NCBI RefSeq assembly: GCF_018837975.1
Contig: NZ_JAGSOY010000022.1
Span: 1-64,000 of the forward strand
DNA length: 64,000 nt
Source of the DNA: Zooshikella harenae
GTDB taxonomy: Bacteria > Pseudomonadota > Gammaproteobacteria > Pseudomonadales > Zooshikellaceae
Reading direction: 5' to 3'
A program made the position numbers and the translations under genes. The notes below the pieces were generated by a model. The model saw only the letters and a program-made list of their open reading frames with translations. It ran no database searches and had not been told where the DNA came from. Positions within the stretch are counted from its first letter, which is position 1. Every line of letters begins with the position of its first letter. Positions 16,575 to 26,481 of the stretch are shown here, in pieces.

Positions 16575-19019
16575 ATGGATAATCCTACAATCTCCAACCA
16601 CATGGAGGGTATAGCATTACCTCTGTTACCCTTACGTGATGTGGTCGTTTACCCACATATGGTTATCCCTTTATTTGTGGGCAGAGAAAAGTCGATAAAG
16701 GCGCTAGAAGCCGCTATGGCTGCCGACAAGCAGATAATGCTTGTTGCTCAAAAGAATGCATCTGATGACGAGCCAACACGTGATGATATTTTCCCTATTG
16801 GAACTGTTGCCACGATTTTGCAGTTACTAAAATTACCTGATGGTACAGTTAAACTACTGGTTGAAGGTGGGTATCGAGCACATATTGAAGCCTTTAATGA
16901 TGATGAAGGTTACTTCAAAGTAACGGCTACTGCATTGCCTGTACTTGCCATAGATGAGAGAGAAGGTGATGTACTCACACGCTCCCTGTTATCTCAGTTT
17001 GAGCAGTATGTTCAGCTAAGTCGCAAAGTACCAAGTGAAGTTTTGACATCATTGTCGACTATTGACGAGCCTGGGCGACTCAGTGATACCGTTGCCGCAC
17101 ATATGAGTTTGAAGATTGCTGACAAGCAGCAAATTCTTGAGGTTGCTGATGTTAGCGAGCGAATTGAACAGTTAATGACCCTGATAGAGTCTGAAATAGA
17201 CTTAATGCAGGTGGAAAAGAGAATTCGTGGTCGTGTTAAAAAGCAGATGGAGAAATCCCAGCGTGAGTATTATTTGAATGAGCAGATGAAAGCCATTCAA
17301 AAAGAACTGGGGGACATGGATGAGGCGCCGAATGAAATAGAAGAATTACAGCAGCGAATTGAAGATGCTGGTATGTCAAAAGAGGCGCAGGAAAAAGTTC
17401 AAGCAGAACTAAATAAGCTAAAGCTAATGTCTCCAATGTCTGCTGAAGCTACAGTAGTGCGTAGTTATATTGACTGGATGATTAATCTGCCTTGGAAAAA
17501 GCGAAGCAAAATACGACATGATTTGGTTAAGGCAGAAGAAATTTTAGAACATGATCACTATGGGTTGGAAGAAGTCAAAGAGCGTATACTTGAATATCTG
17601 GCTGTTCAGCAACGTGTTCGCAAATTAAAAGGTCCAGTGCTTTGTCTTGTGGGTCCTCCTGGGGTTGGTAAGACATCATTGGGGGAGTCCTTAGCAAGAG
17701 CAACTAATCGTAAATTTGTGAGGATGGCGCTGGGTGGTGTTAGAGATGAGGCTGAAATACGTGGGCATCGACGCACTTATATCGGTTCAATGCCTGGTAA
17801 ATTGCTACAAAAGATGTCTAAAGTAGGTGTAAAAAATCCACTCTTTTTATTAGATGAAATTGATAAAATGGGTGCAGATATGAGAGGTGATCCATCTTCT
17901 GCACTTCTTGAAGTACTTGATCCGGAACAAAATAACACCTTTAATGATCATTATCTTGAGGTTGATTACGACTTGTCGGATGTCATGTTTGTGTGTACTT
18001 CAAATTCAATGAATATTCCAGGACCTTTATTGGATAGGATGGAGGTAATTCGAATTCCTGGTTATACCGAAGATGAAAAAGTTAATATATCTATACGTTA
18101 CCTAATACCTAAACAAATTAAATTGAATGGGTTAAAAGCGGATGAAATTGAGTTAAAAGAACAAACAATTCGTGATTTAATTCGATATTATACTCGAGAA
18201 TCCGGGGTGCGTGGGCTTGAAAGGCAAATTGCAAAAATATGTCGTAAAGTTGTAAAAGCACATGCATTACAAAAAGGTAAGCAACAAGAAGCCCTTGCTA
18301 AGGTTGTGGTTGCGCCTGAAAATTTAGAACAATATTCTGGTGTACGCCAGTATAAGTATGGTATTGCGGAAGAGCAGGATCAGGTTGGTCAGGTTACAGG
18401 ACTTGCTTGGACTCAGGTGGGTGGAGAACTGCTCACAATTGAGGCTGTTGCAGTTCCAGGAAAAGGACATCATGTGAAGACTGGTTCTCTGGGTGAGGTG
18501 ATGCAGGAATCTATCCAAGCTGCATTGACAGTCGTGAGAAGCCGTGCGAAAGTGCTGGGCGTACCGAAAGACTTCCATGAAAAGAATGATATTCATATCC
18601 ATGTTCCTGAAGGTGCTACACCAAAAGATGGTCCTAGTGCGGGTATTGCAATGTGTACGGCACTGGTATCGGTATTAACAGGAATCCCTGTGCGTGCAGA
18701 TGTAGCAATGACAGGGGAAATAACCCTTCGAGGACAAGTGTTGGCTATTGGCGGGTTGAAAGAAAAATTGTTAGCTGCTCATCGAGGGGGGATCAAAACG
18801 GTTATCATTCCTGATGAAAATGAGCGCGACTTGAAAGAAATTCCTGATAATATTAAACAAGACCTTGATATCAGGCCAGTTAAATGGATTGATCAAGTTT
18901 TAGAAGTTGCACTGCAGTATATGCCTGATCCTTTATCAGAAGAGACCGTGCAAAATGAAATTGTTGCCGGTGAAGATGTTAAAGAAAGTGAGGCCGGCGA
19001 GCGAATAAATACGCACTAG
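16575..19019 (+). CDS. lon: Lon: ATP-dependent serine protease
   Basis: Lon degrades misfolded and short-lived regulatory proteins in the cytoplasm. The 814-residue product shows the full LonA layout: N-terminal substrate-binding domain (about 12-205, starting LPLLPLRDVVVYPHMVIPLF), coiled-coil helical region (to about 320, with EYYLNEQMKAIQKELG), AAA+ ATPase with Walker A GPPGVGKTS and Walker B PLFLLDEIDKM, and the C-terminal protease domain with the catalytic Ser in PKDGPSAGIAM and Lys in GGLKEKLLAAHRGG. The C-terminal tail after the protease fold is acidic. The ATG follows GAGGGGG. A sigma-32-type promoter lies upstream and a weak hairpin after the stop. Confidence 0.98.
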   Translation: MDNPTISNHMEGIALPLLPLRDVVVYPHMVIPLFVGREKSIKALEAAMAADKQIMLVAQKNASDDEPTRDDIFPIGTVATILQLLKLPDGTVKLLVEGGYRAHIEAFNDDEGYFKVTATALPVLAIDEREGDVLTRSLLSQFEQYVQLSRKVPSEVLTSLSTIDEPGRLSDTVAAHMSLKIADKQQILEVADVSERIEQLMTLIESEIDLMQVEKRIRGRVKKQMEKSQREYYLNEQMKAIQKELGDMDEAPNEIEELQQRIEDAGMSKEAQEKVQAELNKLKLMSPMSAEATVVRSYIDWMINLPWKKRSKIRHDLVKAEEILEHDHYGLEEVKERILEYLAVQQRVRKLKGPVLCLVGPPGVGKTSLGESLARATNRKFVRMALGGVRDEAEIRGHRRTYIGSMPGKLLQKMSKVGVKNPLFLLDEIDKMGADMRGDPSSALLEVLDPEQNNTFNDHYLEVDYDLSDVMFVCTSNSMNIPGPLLDRMEVIRIPGYTEDEKVNISIRYLIPKQIKLNGLKADEIELKEQTIRDLIRYYTRESGVRGLERQIAKICRKVVKAHALQKGKQQEALAKVVVAPENLEQYSGVRQYKYGIAEEQDQVGQVTGLAWTQVGGELLTIEAVAVPGKGHHVKTGSLGEVMQESIQAALTVVRSRAKVLGVPKDFHEKNDIHIHVPEGATPKDGPSAGIAMCTALVSVLTGIPVRADVAMTGEITLRGQVLAIGGLKEKLLAAHRGGIKTVIIPDENERDLKEIPDNIKQDLDIRPVKWIDQVLEVALQYMPDPLSEETVQNEIVAGEDVKESEAGERINTH

Positions 19020-19048
19020 GCTTGATGCTTTCTTGACAGTGAGCAAAA

Positions 19049-19072
19049 CGAGTTGGTATAAATCCCAACTCG
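19049..19072 (+). terminator. Hairpin after lon
   Basis: CGAGTTGG-TATAAATC-CCAACTCG is a perfect 8-bp stem 29 bp past the lon stop, followed only by CTTT. It is probably a weak terminator. Confidence 0.5.
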
Positions 19073-19286
19073 CTTTGGTATCACAAGGTCAGGCGGATAC
19101 CGGCTGTTTCATACCACACCAGGCGAGTGTTAAAAAACTATGACATTGCGTTATGGGGGGATTTTTGCAAGCAGCGTGTTTTTTTAATTTGACTGTTTTT
19201 AAATTGTGTGCGTAATTAATATACGCATGTCTTATTATCTGCTTACCTTGAGCGTTTACTGAAGATCTCAATAGAAGGGGAATAGA

Positions 19287-19559
19287 GTGAATAAATCAGA
19301 ATTAATAGATGCCATCGCAGCTTCTGCAGATATTTCTAAAGCGGCTGCCGGACGTGCTCTTGACGCCATGATCGGTTCTGTAACCAAAGCGTTGAAAGAT
19401 GGTGATCAAGTGGTTTTGGTTGGTTTTGGTACTTTTTCTGTTAAAGAGCGTGCTGCACGTACCGGGCGTAATCCTCAAACAGGTGAACCCATTCAGATTG
19501 CAGCGGCTAAAGTGCCAAGCTTTAAAGCGGGCAAAGCACTGAAGGATGCTGTAAACTAA
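19287..19559 (+). CDS. hupB: HU-beta, histone-like DNA-binding protein
   Basis: HU is a small basic nucleoid protein that bends DNA without sequence preference and acts as a dimer. The 90-residue product starts at GTG, preceded by AGAAGGGGA, and has the standard HU body: [11 protein letters not shown], two helices, then the DNA-binding arm with the proline hinge region [26 protein letters not shown]. Length and composition match HupB. It sits between lon and ppiD, the conserved lon-hupB-ppiD order, with its own terminator at 19694. Confidence 0.97.
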   Translation: MNKSELIDAIAASADISKAAAGRALDAMIGSVTKALKDGDQVVLVGFGTFSVKERAARTGRNPQTGEPIQIAAAKVPSFKAGKALKDAVN

Positions 19560-19693
19560 GGCGCCTTCCCGAAGGTCAGCATGTTAAGCTGGCCTTGGCA
19601 AGTCAATACTTGAGATAGTGCTCGTTCATGCGGCATGCTTGGTTATACAACAAGTAAGTTTGTTACCGTGCGTACCGCTACAAGTCAATCAAG

Positions 19694-19719
19694 GCGCATC
19701 AATGATGCGCTTTTTTTTT
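19694..19719 (+). terminator. Terminator of hupB
   Basis: GCGCAT-CAATG-ATGCGC followed by nine T. It is compact and strong, 135 bp after the hupB stop. Confidence 0.88.
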
Positions 19720-19759
19720 GTTAACGTTTTGCAAGATAGGCGATGCTGCTGAGGTTATT

Positions 19760-21649
19760 ATGCTGCAAACGATGAGGGATAATGCGCAGAGTTGGGTCGT
19801 TAAGGTAATTGTATTTCTTATCATTTTTGTATTTGCAATTTTTGGATTGGAATCATTACGACTGGTGACGACCAATAACGCTGTGGCTACTGTCAATGAT
19901 GAGGAGATTTCTCAGAGAGAGTTAGCTAGGGCTGTTAATATTCGAATAAATCAAATGGCTCAAAGTGAAAAATTTGACCCTACAAAAGTGGATGAAAAGA
20001 AAATAAAAAATTCTGTTCTTGACCAGTTAATTGATCGCTCTCTACTGACTCAGACAGCCAAAAATTATGGTTTATTCTTTCCTGAACAAGCCGTAGACCA
20101 GGAAATAATTTCTCAAGATGCTTTCAAAGAAGACGGTAAATACAGTCCTACACGTTTTGAACAGCTTATAAGACAGGCAGGTTTTACACCTCGGCAATAT
20201 AAGGATGCCATGATTGAGGATATGCTGACCACACAGCTGCAGTATGGACTCGCGGGTAGTGAATTTTTAACCTCTGCAGAAGCCAAGCGCTTACAACAGC
20301 TTGAGCAGCAAACACGCAGTTTTAAAATGCTGACATTGCCAATTGCAGAGATAAAAAATAATGTTGAAGTAACAGAGGATGAAATCAAATCCTATTATCA
20401 GCAACATGAAAAAGAATTTATGTCTGCAGAGTCAGTCAAAGTTAATTATCTGACGCTAGAAAAAACTGATTTACTTGATGCTGTAAAAGTTGATGAAGAT
20501 GATGTTAAAGCACGATACAACCAGTTTGTTGAAGCTTTTAAAAAGAATGAACCTCCACGTCCTAAGGCAGCACACATATTATTAGAAATAAAAGATGATC
20601 GTGATGCTAAAGCAACGAAGGCATTAGCTGCGGAAATTGAGCAAAAGTTGCAAAAGGGTGAAAGCTTTGCTGAATTAGCTAAGCAGTATTCTGATGATCA
20701 AGTTTCAGCAGAAAAAGGTGGGGAGCTGGGTTTTGTTGAAGAAGGAATATTTGGCGAAGACTTTGATAAAACATTAGCAGAATTAAAAGCGGGTGAAGTT
20801 TCTAAACCATTAGAAACTGGCTATGGCATACAGTTAATAAAACTTGTGGAAATGGTGCAGCCAGATGTGCCAAGTTTTGCAGAAAAGCAGGAAGAATTAA
20901 CAAATGCACTAAAAGAATCCAAAGCTGAGCCATTGTTTGTGGAAAAAAGGCAGCAGCTTGAAGATTTAAGTTATCAGGCGGCAGACTTGCAAGAGCCTGC
21001 AGAAAAACTGAAGCTGAAAATTAAGACATCAGACTTCTTTTCAAAAGACAATAGTAAAGGTATTTTTGCTAATGAAAAGGTCGTTAAGCAAGCATTTTCT
21101 CCTGAAGTACTGACGGATAAAATGAACAGTGCAGTGATTGATTTATCAAAAGATAAAGTCATGGTTTTACATGTACTTGAGCATAAACCTGCTAAGTTGC
21201 AAGCATTAGAAGACGTTAAAAAAGAGCTAGTGGTTAAACTAAAAGATCAAAAGGCAGTAAAACAGTTAGAAGAAAAGTCTGCTTCTTTGGTAGCTGCGCT
21301 TCGTGAAGGTAAGCAGAAACTTGATGAAATTGCTCAAAAAGGGCAAACTTGGAAAGCTTATACTGATGCTAAGCGTATGATGACTGAAGCGCCCAGAGAG
21401 GTGGTACAACAAGTATTTAAACTACCACATCCTCAGGATGACCACCCACAATATGGTGTTGCAACATTAACCAGTGGCGATCAGGCAATCATTGAGCTAA
21501 CGAAAGTTACGACATCTGAAACTATTGAGGGTGAAGAACAACAGCAAGCATTTATGAAACGCTATATGGCAATGCAACGACAACAAATAGTGCGTCAGCA
21601 ATTGCAACAAAATTTGCGAGAGTCTGCAGAAATTAACAAAAACCTCTAA
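19760..21649 (+). CDS. ppiD: PpiD: periplasmic peptidyl-prolyl isomerase-type chaperone
   Basis: PpiD is anchored in the inner membrane near SecYEG and helps newly exported proteins fold. The start MLQTMRDNAQSWVVKV matches the family and is preceded by GAGG at correct spacing; an earlier TTG start would lie in the T-run of the hupB terminator. The 629-residue product has one N-terminal membrane anchor (about 15-37), a SurA-type chaperone region, one parvulin domain (about 255-355; PRPKAAHILLEIKDD and GGELGFVEEGIFG), then a long alpha-helical C-terminal region rich in Lys/Glu/Gln. A near-perfect bidirectional terminator follows. Confidence 0.95.
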   Translation: MLQTMRDNAQSWVVKVIVFLIIFVFAIFGLESLRLVTTNNAVATVNDEEISQRELARAVNIRINQMAQSEKFDPTKVDEKKIKNSVLDQLIDRSLLTQTAKNYGLFFPEQAVDQEIISQDAFKEDGKYSPTRFEQLIRQAGFTPRQYKDAMIEDMLTTQLQYGLAGSEFLTSAEAKRLQQLEQQTRSFKMLTLPIAEIKNNVEVTEDEIKSYYQQHEKEFMSAESVKVNYLTLEKTDLLDAVKVDEDDVKARYNQFVEAFKKNEPPRPKAAHILLEIKDDRDAKATKALAAEIEQKLQKGESFAELAKQYSDDQVSAEKGGELGFVEEGIFGEDFDKTLAELKAGEVSKPLETGYGIQLIKLVEMVQPDVPSFAEKQEELTNALKESKAEPLFVEKRQQLEDLSYQAADLQEPAEKLKLKIKTSDFFSKDNSKGIFANEKVVKQAFSPEVLTDKMNSAVIDLSKDKVMVLHVLEHKPAKLQALEDVKKELVVKLKDQKAVKQLEEKSASLVAALREGKQKLDEIAQKGQTWKAYTDAKRMMTEAPREVVQQVFKLPHPQDDHPQYGVATLTSGDQAIIELTKVTTSETIEGEEQQQAFMKRYMAMQRQQIVRQQLQQNLRESAEINKNL

Positions 21650-21720
21650 TCATTTTTTGATTAACTGGATTAAGCCAGTACTAAAAAAAGTTACCGGATT
21701 GTTGTAAAAAGTTTAGGTAT

Positions 21721-21756
21721 GTATAAAAAAACCGCCAGTTGGCGGTTTTTTTATAC
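21721..21756. terminator. Strong bidirectional terminator between ppiD and the nuclease gene
   Basis: GTATAAAAAAACCGCC and GGCGGTTTTTTTATAC are perfect 16-bp arms around AGTT. The A-run and T-run let it stop the convergent transcripts from both sides. Confidence 0.93.
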
Positions 21757-21772
21757 GTAAAGTTTATTTTAT

Positions 21773-24700
21773 TTAGCGTAATACAAAGAATGAAAAATTA
21801 AAGTTAATACGTCGTTGACTTGAAAACCATGTGATTTTTTGGAGAAGTTTAAGCGTTGTATTATTAACTTTGCTTTGGTTAACTTGATCATTGGTTAAAA
21901 TGTTTTTTGCATGCAGAATAAATTCATCCATTTGTTGAATAGCAGTTTTGGGGTAGTACCATAAGCGGTAAGTGTTATTTGCTTGTTGCAACAAGCTTTC
22001 AGCTATCTGGACAACAGCAGATAAACCGGCTTTGTTAACGGCCGTCATAGGATGCTGTAAAGTAGCTATAGCATGTTGTAAACGGCTAACAGCCTGCTGT
22101 ATATATTGCTCAGAAGCCATAGAGTTATTTTGTACTTCTAATGCAAAAAAGAGTGCTTGCATCAACTTCATTTGAGTATGAATAGGGTAGGTCCCTAATG
22201 GTGCACGAACTACTTTTTTATAATGAGTCCATGCACTTGAGATGAGTTGATTCAAGGTTTCTTTAGTTGTTTTTTTTTCAGTAAAAGAGATGCTTAGTAG
22301 CAATGGGTCGTGGTCAGAAGCACTGAAGTGATCTTCGCTTTTTGGTAATTGACCAGAATATTTTTTACTGTATTCAAATAAACTATTTTCTAAAGAGTTT
22401 ATATGCCAGTGAGTAATGTCTTTTACTTTTTTAGCCAGTGTGGTTGATGCCAAAGCATGATCTAAACTGCCAAGTTCACCATCAAATGAATAACTAAAAG
22501 ATTTTAGTCCATGGTGTTCACGCGTTAGATCCACGAAGCCAAAACCATTGGGTACGGTAGCAAAGGGACGCCAAGTTTTGCCTTCCAGGCTCGTGTGCTT
22601 AGCTGTTTGGATGAGTCGTTGTTCTTTGCCTGTATAATCAGTGAGAACCCGCATAGGATCTTCTTGTGCGTAGGCATTGAAATCACCAATCAGTAGTATA
22701 TTGCTGCCATACTGTTGTGGTTTGGATGTTAAATGCTGGGCAAGGTGAACGGCAGCAGAGACCCTGAACTCATTACAGCTACCTTGTAAGTCATCGACAT
22801 AGCCTGGTGCAGGTTTCCCTTTAACTTTGTTTTTGCCATCCAGTGCCACTTTACCGTCAACAGCATACTCTTGATAGTCTTCAAAACACATTGAGCCTTT
22901 TGATTTGAAGTGGTTTACCGCTATGGTAAGTGTTTCACCACTGGTTAAGTGTTTGAATGATTGGACCAAGGTATGGCGTTGTTGTTTGGTAATTGTTTTT
23001 TGCTTATTTTCTGTGGTAGTGAGGGTGAAATGCTGTTCAGGCATTGGAATAATTGAGGGTTGGCCTTTTAAAGCGACTTTGCTTGGGCGGAAAAGGAGTC
23101 CAACGGTTATTGCATCGCTTCCAATAAAACCACCTGCGGGCGTTGATACAAACTGATAATTATTATTTTTGTCTGTCTGTTGGGCGTTTAATGCTGTAAC
23201 CAGATCATAGATAGCACTGTTCTCAGAGAAACCATTGTTTTCAATTTCCATCAAGCCAATAATATCGGCATCCATTCGGGTTATAGCATTTACAATTTTA
23301 GTACGTTGTAAATAGAAATCGTCAAGTTTAGTTGCGCCTCGATTGGAATTATTAGCCGCATTGTCCGCAGCATCTGGTACCACCCGATTAAAGTAATTTA
23401 ATACATTAAAGCTGGCGACTTTCAGGTTGCCTTCCTGCGTTAATTGCGGTGTGTCAGTACGAGGGTATTCTTGATGATCAAAGTCACTTCCACTTAATGT
23501 GACTGTTGGTATAACACCATAACGCCCATAACTATATTGAATGACGCCAGTTATGTTTTGTAGCGTATCACCAATTCTAATATAGTTTTGATAAGGCCCA
23601 AAGTCTGGGAAGTAACTAATGACACCGTTAGTTTGTTTACTAACATCCGTTTCAATCGTAATACTCTGTTGCTTGTTTGAACTGGCTAAAGTTTGGGCTT
23701 CTTTAGAAAGTGCAGGGAATAGTTGGGTTGGTTTATAGAGAGGTTGATCTTTACTTAACACCATTTCATTACGAAAAGAGGTGTAGTTAAAGCTAAAGTT
23801 TTTAGTTACTTTAAGGGCGGAGTTACCACTCCAGTTAACCAGCATACCTTCATAGGATTCAAGGGCTTGCAAGGGCGTGTCAGCAGATACTTGCAGTGGC
23901 TGAATAACTTCTTGTTGTAAGCCACACTTGCTGTATGCAACTAAGTCAAGTTGCGTTTGGTTGTAATATTCTTTTACTTTACCTTTAACTCTGACTTTTT
24001 CGCCAACGGTTAGTCCTGGTGCTTGCCCATAAACAAAAATACCTTCAGAGGTTGCAGGGTTGCCATCACTGTCCCACGATTCTTCCTGTATGAAAAAACC
24101 TTTAAAACGATTAGGTGTTGTTTGTGTCACTATACCTTCGACAATGACTTCTGGACCTTCGTATTTGCCTTCTGGGACAAGTGGGCTTTTGTTTCCTGAT
24201 CCTTGAATTTGACTGATTAAACGAGGTGTACCTGTCGTGCAAGAAATTTGTGGTTTGGGTTGAGTATCTGCACTATGATTACCTAACGTTTTGGCCATCT
24301 CTTGTGCAGAGCGAGCAGAGATAATTTGCCAGTCTGAGGTATTATAAGTATCACTTGCCTGCTGGGTTAAACGAATTAACTGCTGATCTTTACCAAATGA
24401 TTGCCCACCAAATTCACCCACCAGGTCGATTTGGGTATTGTGGTGATAAAGTGCAATTGGATCATCACCATTAAAATTAAGAATATTATGTTTTTTTACT
24501 ACACTTGCTTTATCTGTCAGCGCTTTTTCCGCTTGTTGATGTACTAGTACAAACGTCTTTCCTGGCGCAAGTTGTCCCGTAAGAGGGTAATCGTGGCTAC
24601 TGGAATTTTTGCCATTAATATATTTCTTTAATGTGAATTGGGATAGGTCTAATGTTTCCTTCCCTCCATTAAATAATTCTATTGCTTTATTAAAGCCTTT

Positions 24701-24799
24701 ACCTTCAATATATTCTGAAATAAATAACGAAGGCGTTGCTGCAGCTGTATGAGTTGCTAATGCGAGAGCTGTTAGTGAAAAAACTGTTTTATAGCACAT
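21773..24799 (-). CDS. ExeM/NucH-type extracellular endonuclease
   Basis: A 1008-residue exported nuclease. Order of parts: signal peptide (1-21, ending TAAA), lamin-tail domain (about 22-140; FISEYIEGKGFNKAIELFN and LSQFTLKKYINGKNSS), OB-fold YhcR-type domain (about 190-300; EVIVEGIVTQTTPNRFKGFF), the exonuclease/endonuclease/phosphatase catalytic domain (about 455-845) with LKVASFNVLNYFN, DADIIGLMEIENNG, AVNHFKSKGSMC, LLIGDFNAYAQEDP and FSASDHDPLLLSI, then about 160 helical residues of unknown role. ExeM in Shewanella degrades extracellular DNA for phosphate supply and biofilm dispersal. No GlyGly-CTERM or other sorting tail is visible. It lies between ppiD and fabI, which are neighbours in Pseudomonas, so it looks inserted. 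Confidence 0.88.
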   Translation of the reverse strand: MCYKTVFSLTALALATHTAAATPSLFISEYIEGKGFNKAIELFNGGKETLDLSQFTLKKYINGKNSSSHDYPLTGQLAPGKTFVLVHQQAEKALTDKASVVKKHNILNFNGDDPIALYHHNTQIDLVGEFGGQSFGKDQQLIRLTQQASDTYNTSDWQIISARSAQEMAKTLGNHSADTQPKPQISCTTGTPRLISQIQGSGNKSPLVPEGKYEGPEVIVEGIVTQTTPNRFKGFFIQEESWDSDGNPATSEGIFVYGQAPGLTVGEKVRVKGKVKEYYNQTQLDLVAYSKCGLQQEVIQPLQVSADTPLQALESYEGMLVNWSGNSALKVTKNFSFNYTSFRNEMVLSKDQPLYKPTQLFPALSKEAQTLASSNKQQSITIETDVSKQTNGVISYFPDFGPYQNYIRIGDTLQNITGVIQYSYGRYGVIPTVTLSGSDFDHQEYPRTDTPQLTQEGNLKVASFNVLNYFNRVVPDAADNAANNSNRGATKLDDFYLQRTKIVNAITRMDADIIGLMEIENNGFSENSAIYDLVTALNAQQTDKNNNYQFVSTPAGGFIGSDAITVGLLFRPSKVALKGQPSIIPMPEQHFTLTTTENKQKTITKQQRHTLVQSFKHLTSGETLTIAVNHFKSKGSMCFEDYQEYAVDGKVALDGKNKVKGKPAPGYVDDLQGSCNEFRVSAAVHLAQHLTSKPQQYGSNILLIGDFNAYAQEDPMRVLTDYTGKEQRLIQTAKHTSLEGKTWRPFATVPNGFGFVDLTREHHGLKSFSYSFDGELGSLDHALASTTLAKKVKDITHWHINSLENSLFEYSKKYSGQLPKSEDHFSASDHDPLLLSISFTEKKTTKETLNQLISSAWTHYKKVVRAPLGTYPIHTQMKLMQALFFALEVQNNSMASEQYIQQAVSRLQHAIATLQHPMTAVNKAGLSAVVQIAESLLQQANNTYRLWYYPKTAIQQMDEFILHAKNILTNDQVNQSKVNNTTLKLLQKITWFSSQRRINFNFSFFVLR

Positions 24800-26065
24800 A
24801 ACACTACTCTTTATGTTGTAAAAATTATAGTTAGATTGTTTGAAAGTTAATTAGAATAAACAACTATGTTTTAGTTTGAGGTTTTACATGTTTTCGTCCT
24901 CTTATTTAAAAGTTGTTAATAAATATGAATGTGTTGGGGTAATATTCCCTTAACATATAAAAGGTGGGAATTAGTACTAGAGATGCTATCAATTAAATAT
25001 TGATACATCAGTAAAATATCGATTTTTATAATTGTTTTATGCGTGATGATGCATATGATAATATTGTGCAGTAGCGTAAACTGAGAATGAAAAGAACTAA
25101 AAATAATGTTTACACTATCGTGAGTTGAAGATTTGATGAGTGATAATTTACTACTCGCACTGCACATCATTGGGCTTAGGCCTATCACCAAAAATAGTTA
25201 TATTTTTTTATGGTAAATATTCTACATATTATGCACTTCGGGTGATTACGAATCACCACTCATAATGGGTATGTTATTACTCGTTTTAAATGAAGTATCA
25301 GATAATAGTATACTGTATGTGGTAACCTATTTTGATATTAGCGTACATATATGAGTATGTTATAAATGGCTTTTATTACATTTATATATTTCTTAAAATA
25401 AAATTGCATGCTTGTTTTTTTAATAAACTAAGGCGTTATTATGAACGTACCACAAGCGCGTATAATATTTACATTAATTGTGGGTGAAGAGTATATATGA
25501 GTAAAGTATACTATTTATTGACTTATACCGTTTAATAGGTTGTTTTTAAATATACCAATTTGTATTAGGTTCTTTATGAAAAAGTTGTGTTAAAAGTTTT
25601 GATCTAATGAGCCTAGGTGTCACCTGGGTTAATGTAAGATTATACTAAATTAATATTTTTTGACTAATAGGCAAACCTATATAGGTATAAATTACAAACT
25701 AAGAGCAATGCCATCTAAATTAGCAAGCTTTAATGTTATGCGCTTTTTGTCGCATATGTGGTACGCTTTTTAATATAAAATTATGTTATTGTCCAGTGTT
25801 TTGCTGTGAATTTATCTGTCTATTAGGGCTAGACTTGATCAAGGTAGGTCGTTGAGTATTGTTATTAGCTGTAAAATGCTGCTATTTAGCTGAGTTTATA
25901 TCTCCATTGTAAAATTTTTATGCGTTGGTCAGTAGGAGGTAACGTATCTGGAATTCAAGTTTACTTTTACGTGATCTATACTTAGGCCATATAATTGTCA
26001 TACAAAAAATAGGGAATTGGTTTGCGTGGTTGCCTTAGTGTTGCACTTATGTATAAGGAGTTGAT
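24800..26065. other. 1.27 kb AT-rich gene-free region
   Basis: No supported gene on either strand. Apart from short palindromes, among them the inverted repeat at 25241-25257, I see nothing I can name. It may hold long leaders or a decayed gene. Confidence 0.5.
25229..25267. repeat. Nested inverted repeat
   Basis: GGTGATT-ACG-AATCACC (25241-25257) is a perfect 7-bp hairpin with a 3-base loop, framed by ATTATG (25229-25234) and CATAAT (25262-25267). It could be an operator or RNA structure in an otherwise featureless region. Confidence 0.35.
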
Positions 26066-26464
26066 ATGGACGAGCAAGAACAAAAGCCAGTTAAGCAAGA
26101 GAATGATCCTTCATTGAGTGTTGTTCCTTCTGCAGAAGAACGTAACTGGGCCATGGCCTGTCATCTTTCAGCATTTGCAGGTTTATTGTTTCCTTTCGGT
26201 TTTATCATTGCACCACTCATCATTTGGTTGCTTAAAAAGGATACGATGCCTTTAGTGGCAAAACATGGTGCTGAGTCGCTTAACTTTCAAATAACTTTTT
26301 TGGTTATTTATATTATTTGTATTGTGCTGCTTATTGTATTTATTGGACTTATACTCTTGCCAATCGCAATGCTTGTGCATGGTATTTTTATATTTATCGC
26401 CAGTGTAAAAGTCAGTAATGGAGAGGATTATCGGTATCCATTTGCAATTCGTCTGGTTAATTAA
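26066..26464 (+). CDS. DUF4870-family membrane protein
   Basis: This 132-residue protein has an acidic/basic soluble N-terminus (about 1-25), then the DUF4870 signature beginning ERNWAMACHLSAFAGLLFPFG, three hydrophobic segments, and the usual GAESLNFQIT motif between the first and second. The C-terminus ends YRYPFAIRLV, typical of the family. The function of the family is unknown. It stands alone and converges with a solute-binding protein gene 17 bp away. ATAAGGAG precedes the ATG. Confidence 0.85.
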   Translation: MDEQEQKPVKQENDPSLSVVPSAEERNWAMACHLSAFAGLLFPFGFIIAPLIIWLLKKDTMPLVAKHGAESLNFQITFLVIYIICIVLLIVFIGLILLPIAMLVHGIFIFIASVKVSNGEDYRYPFAIRLVN

Positions 26465-26481
26465 ACTAAGAAGAAGAGTGG

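Noticed and set aside
24916-25191. 91-codon frame on the minus strand in the large gene-free region
   Set aside because: Low-complexity Ile/Ser-rich translation typical of random AT-rich sequence; no start support.
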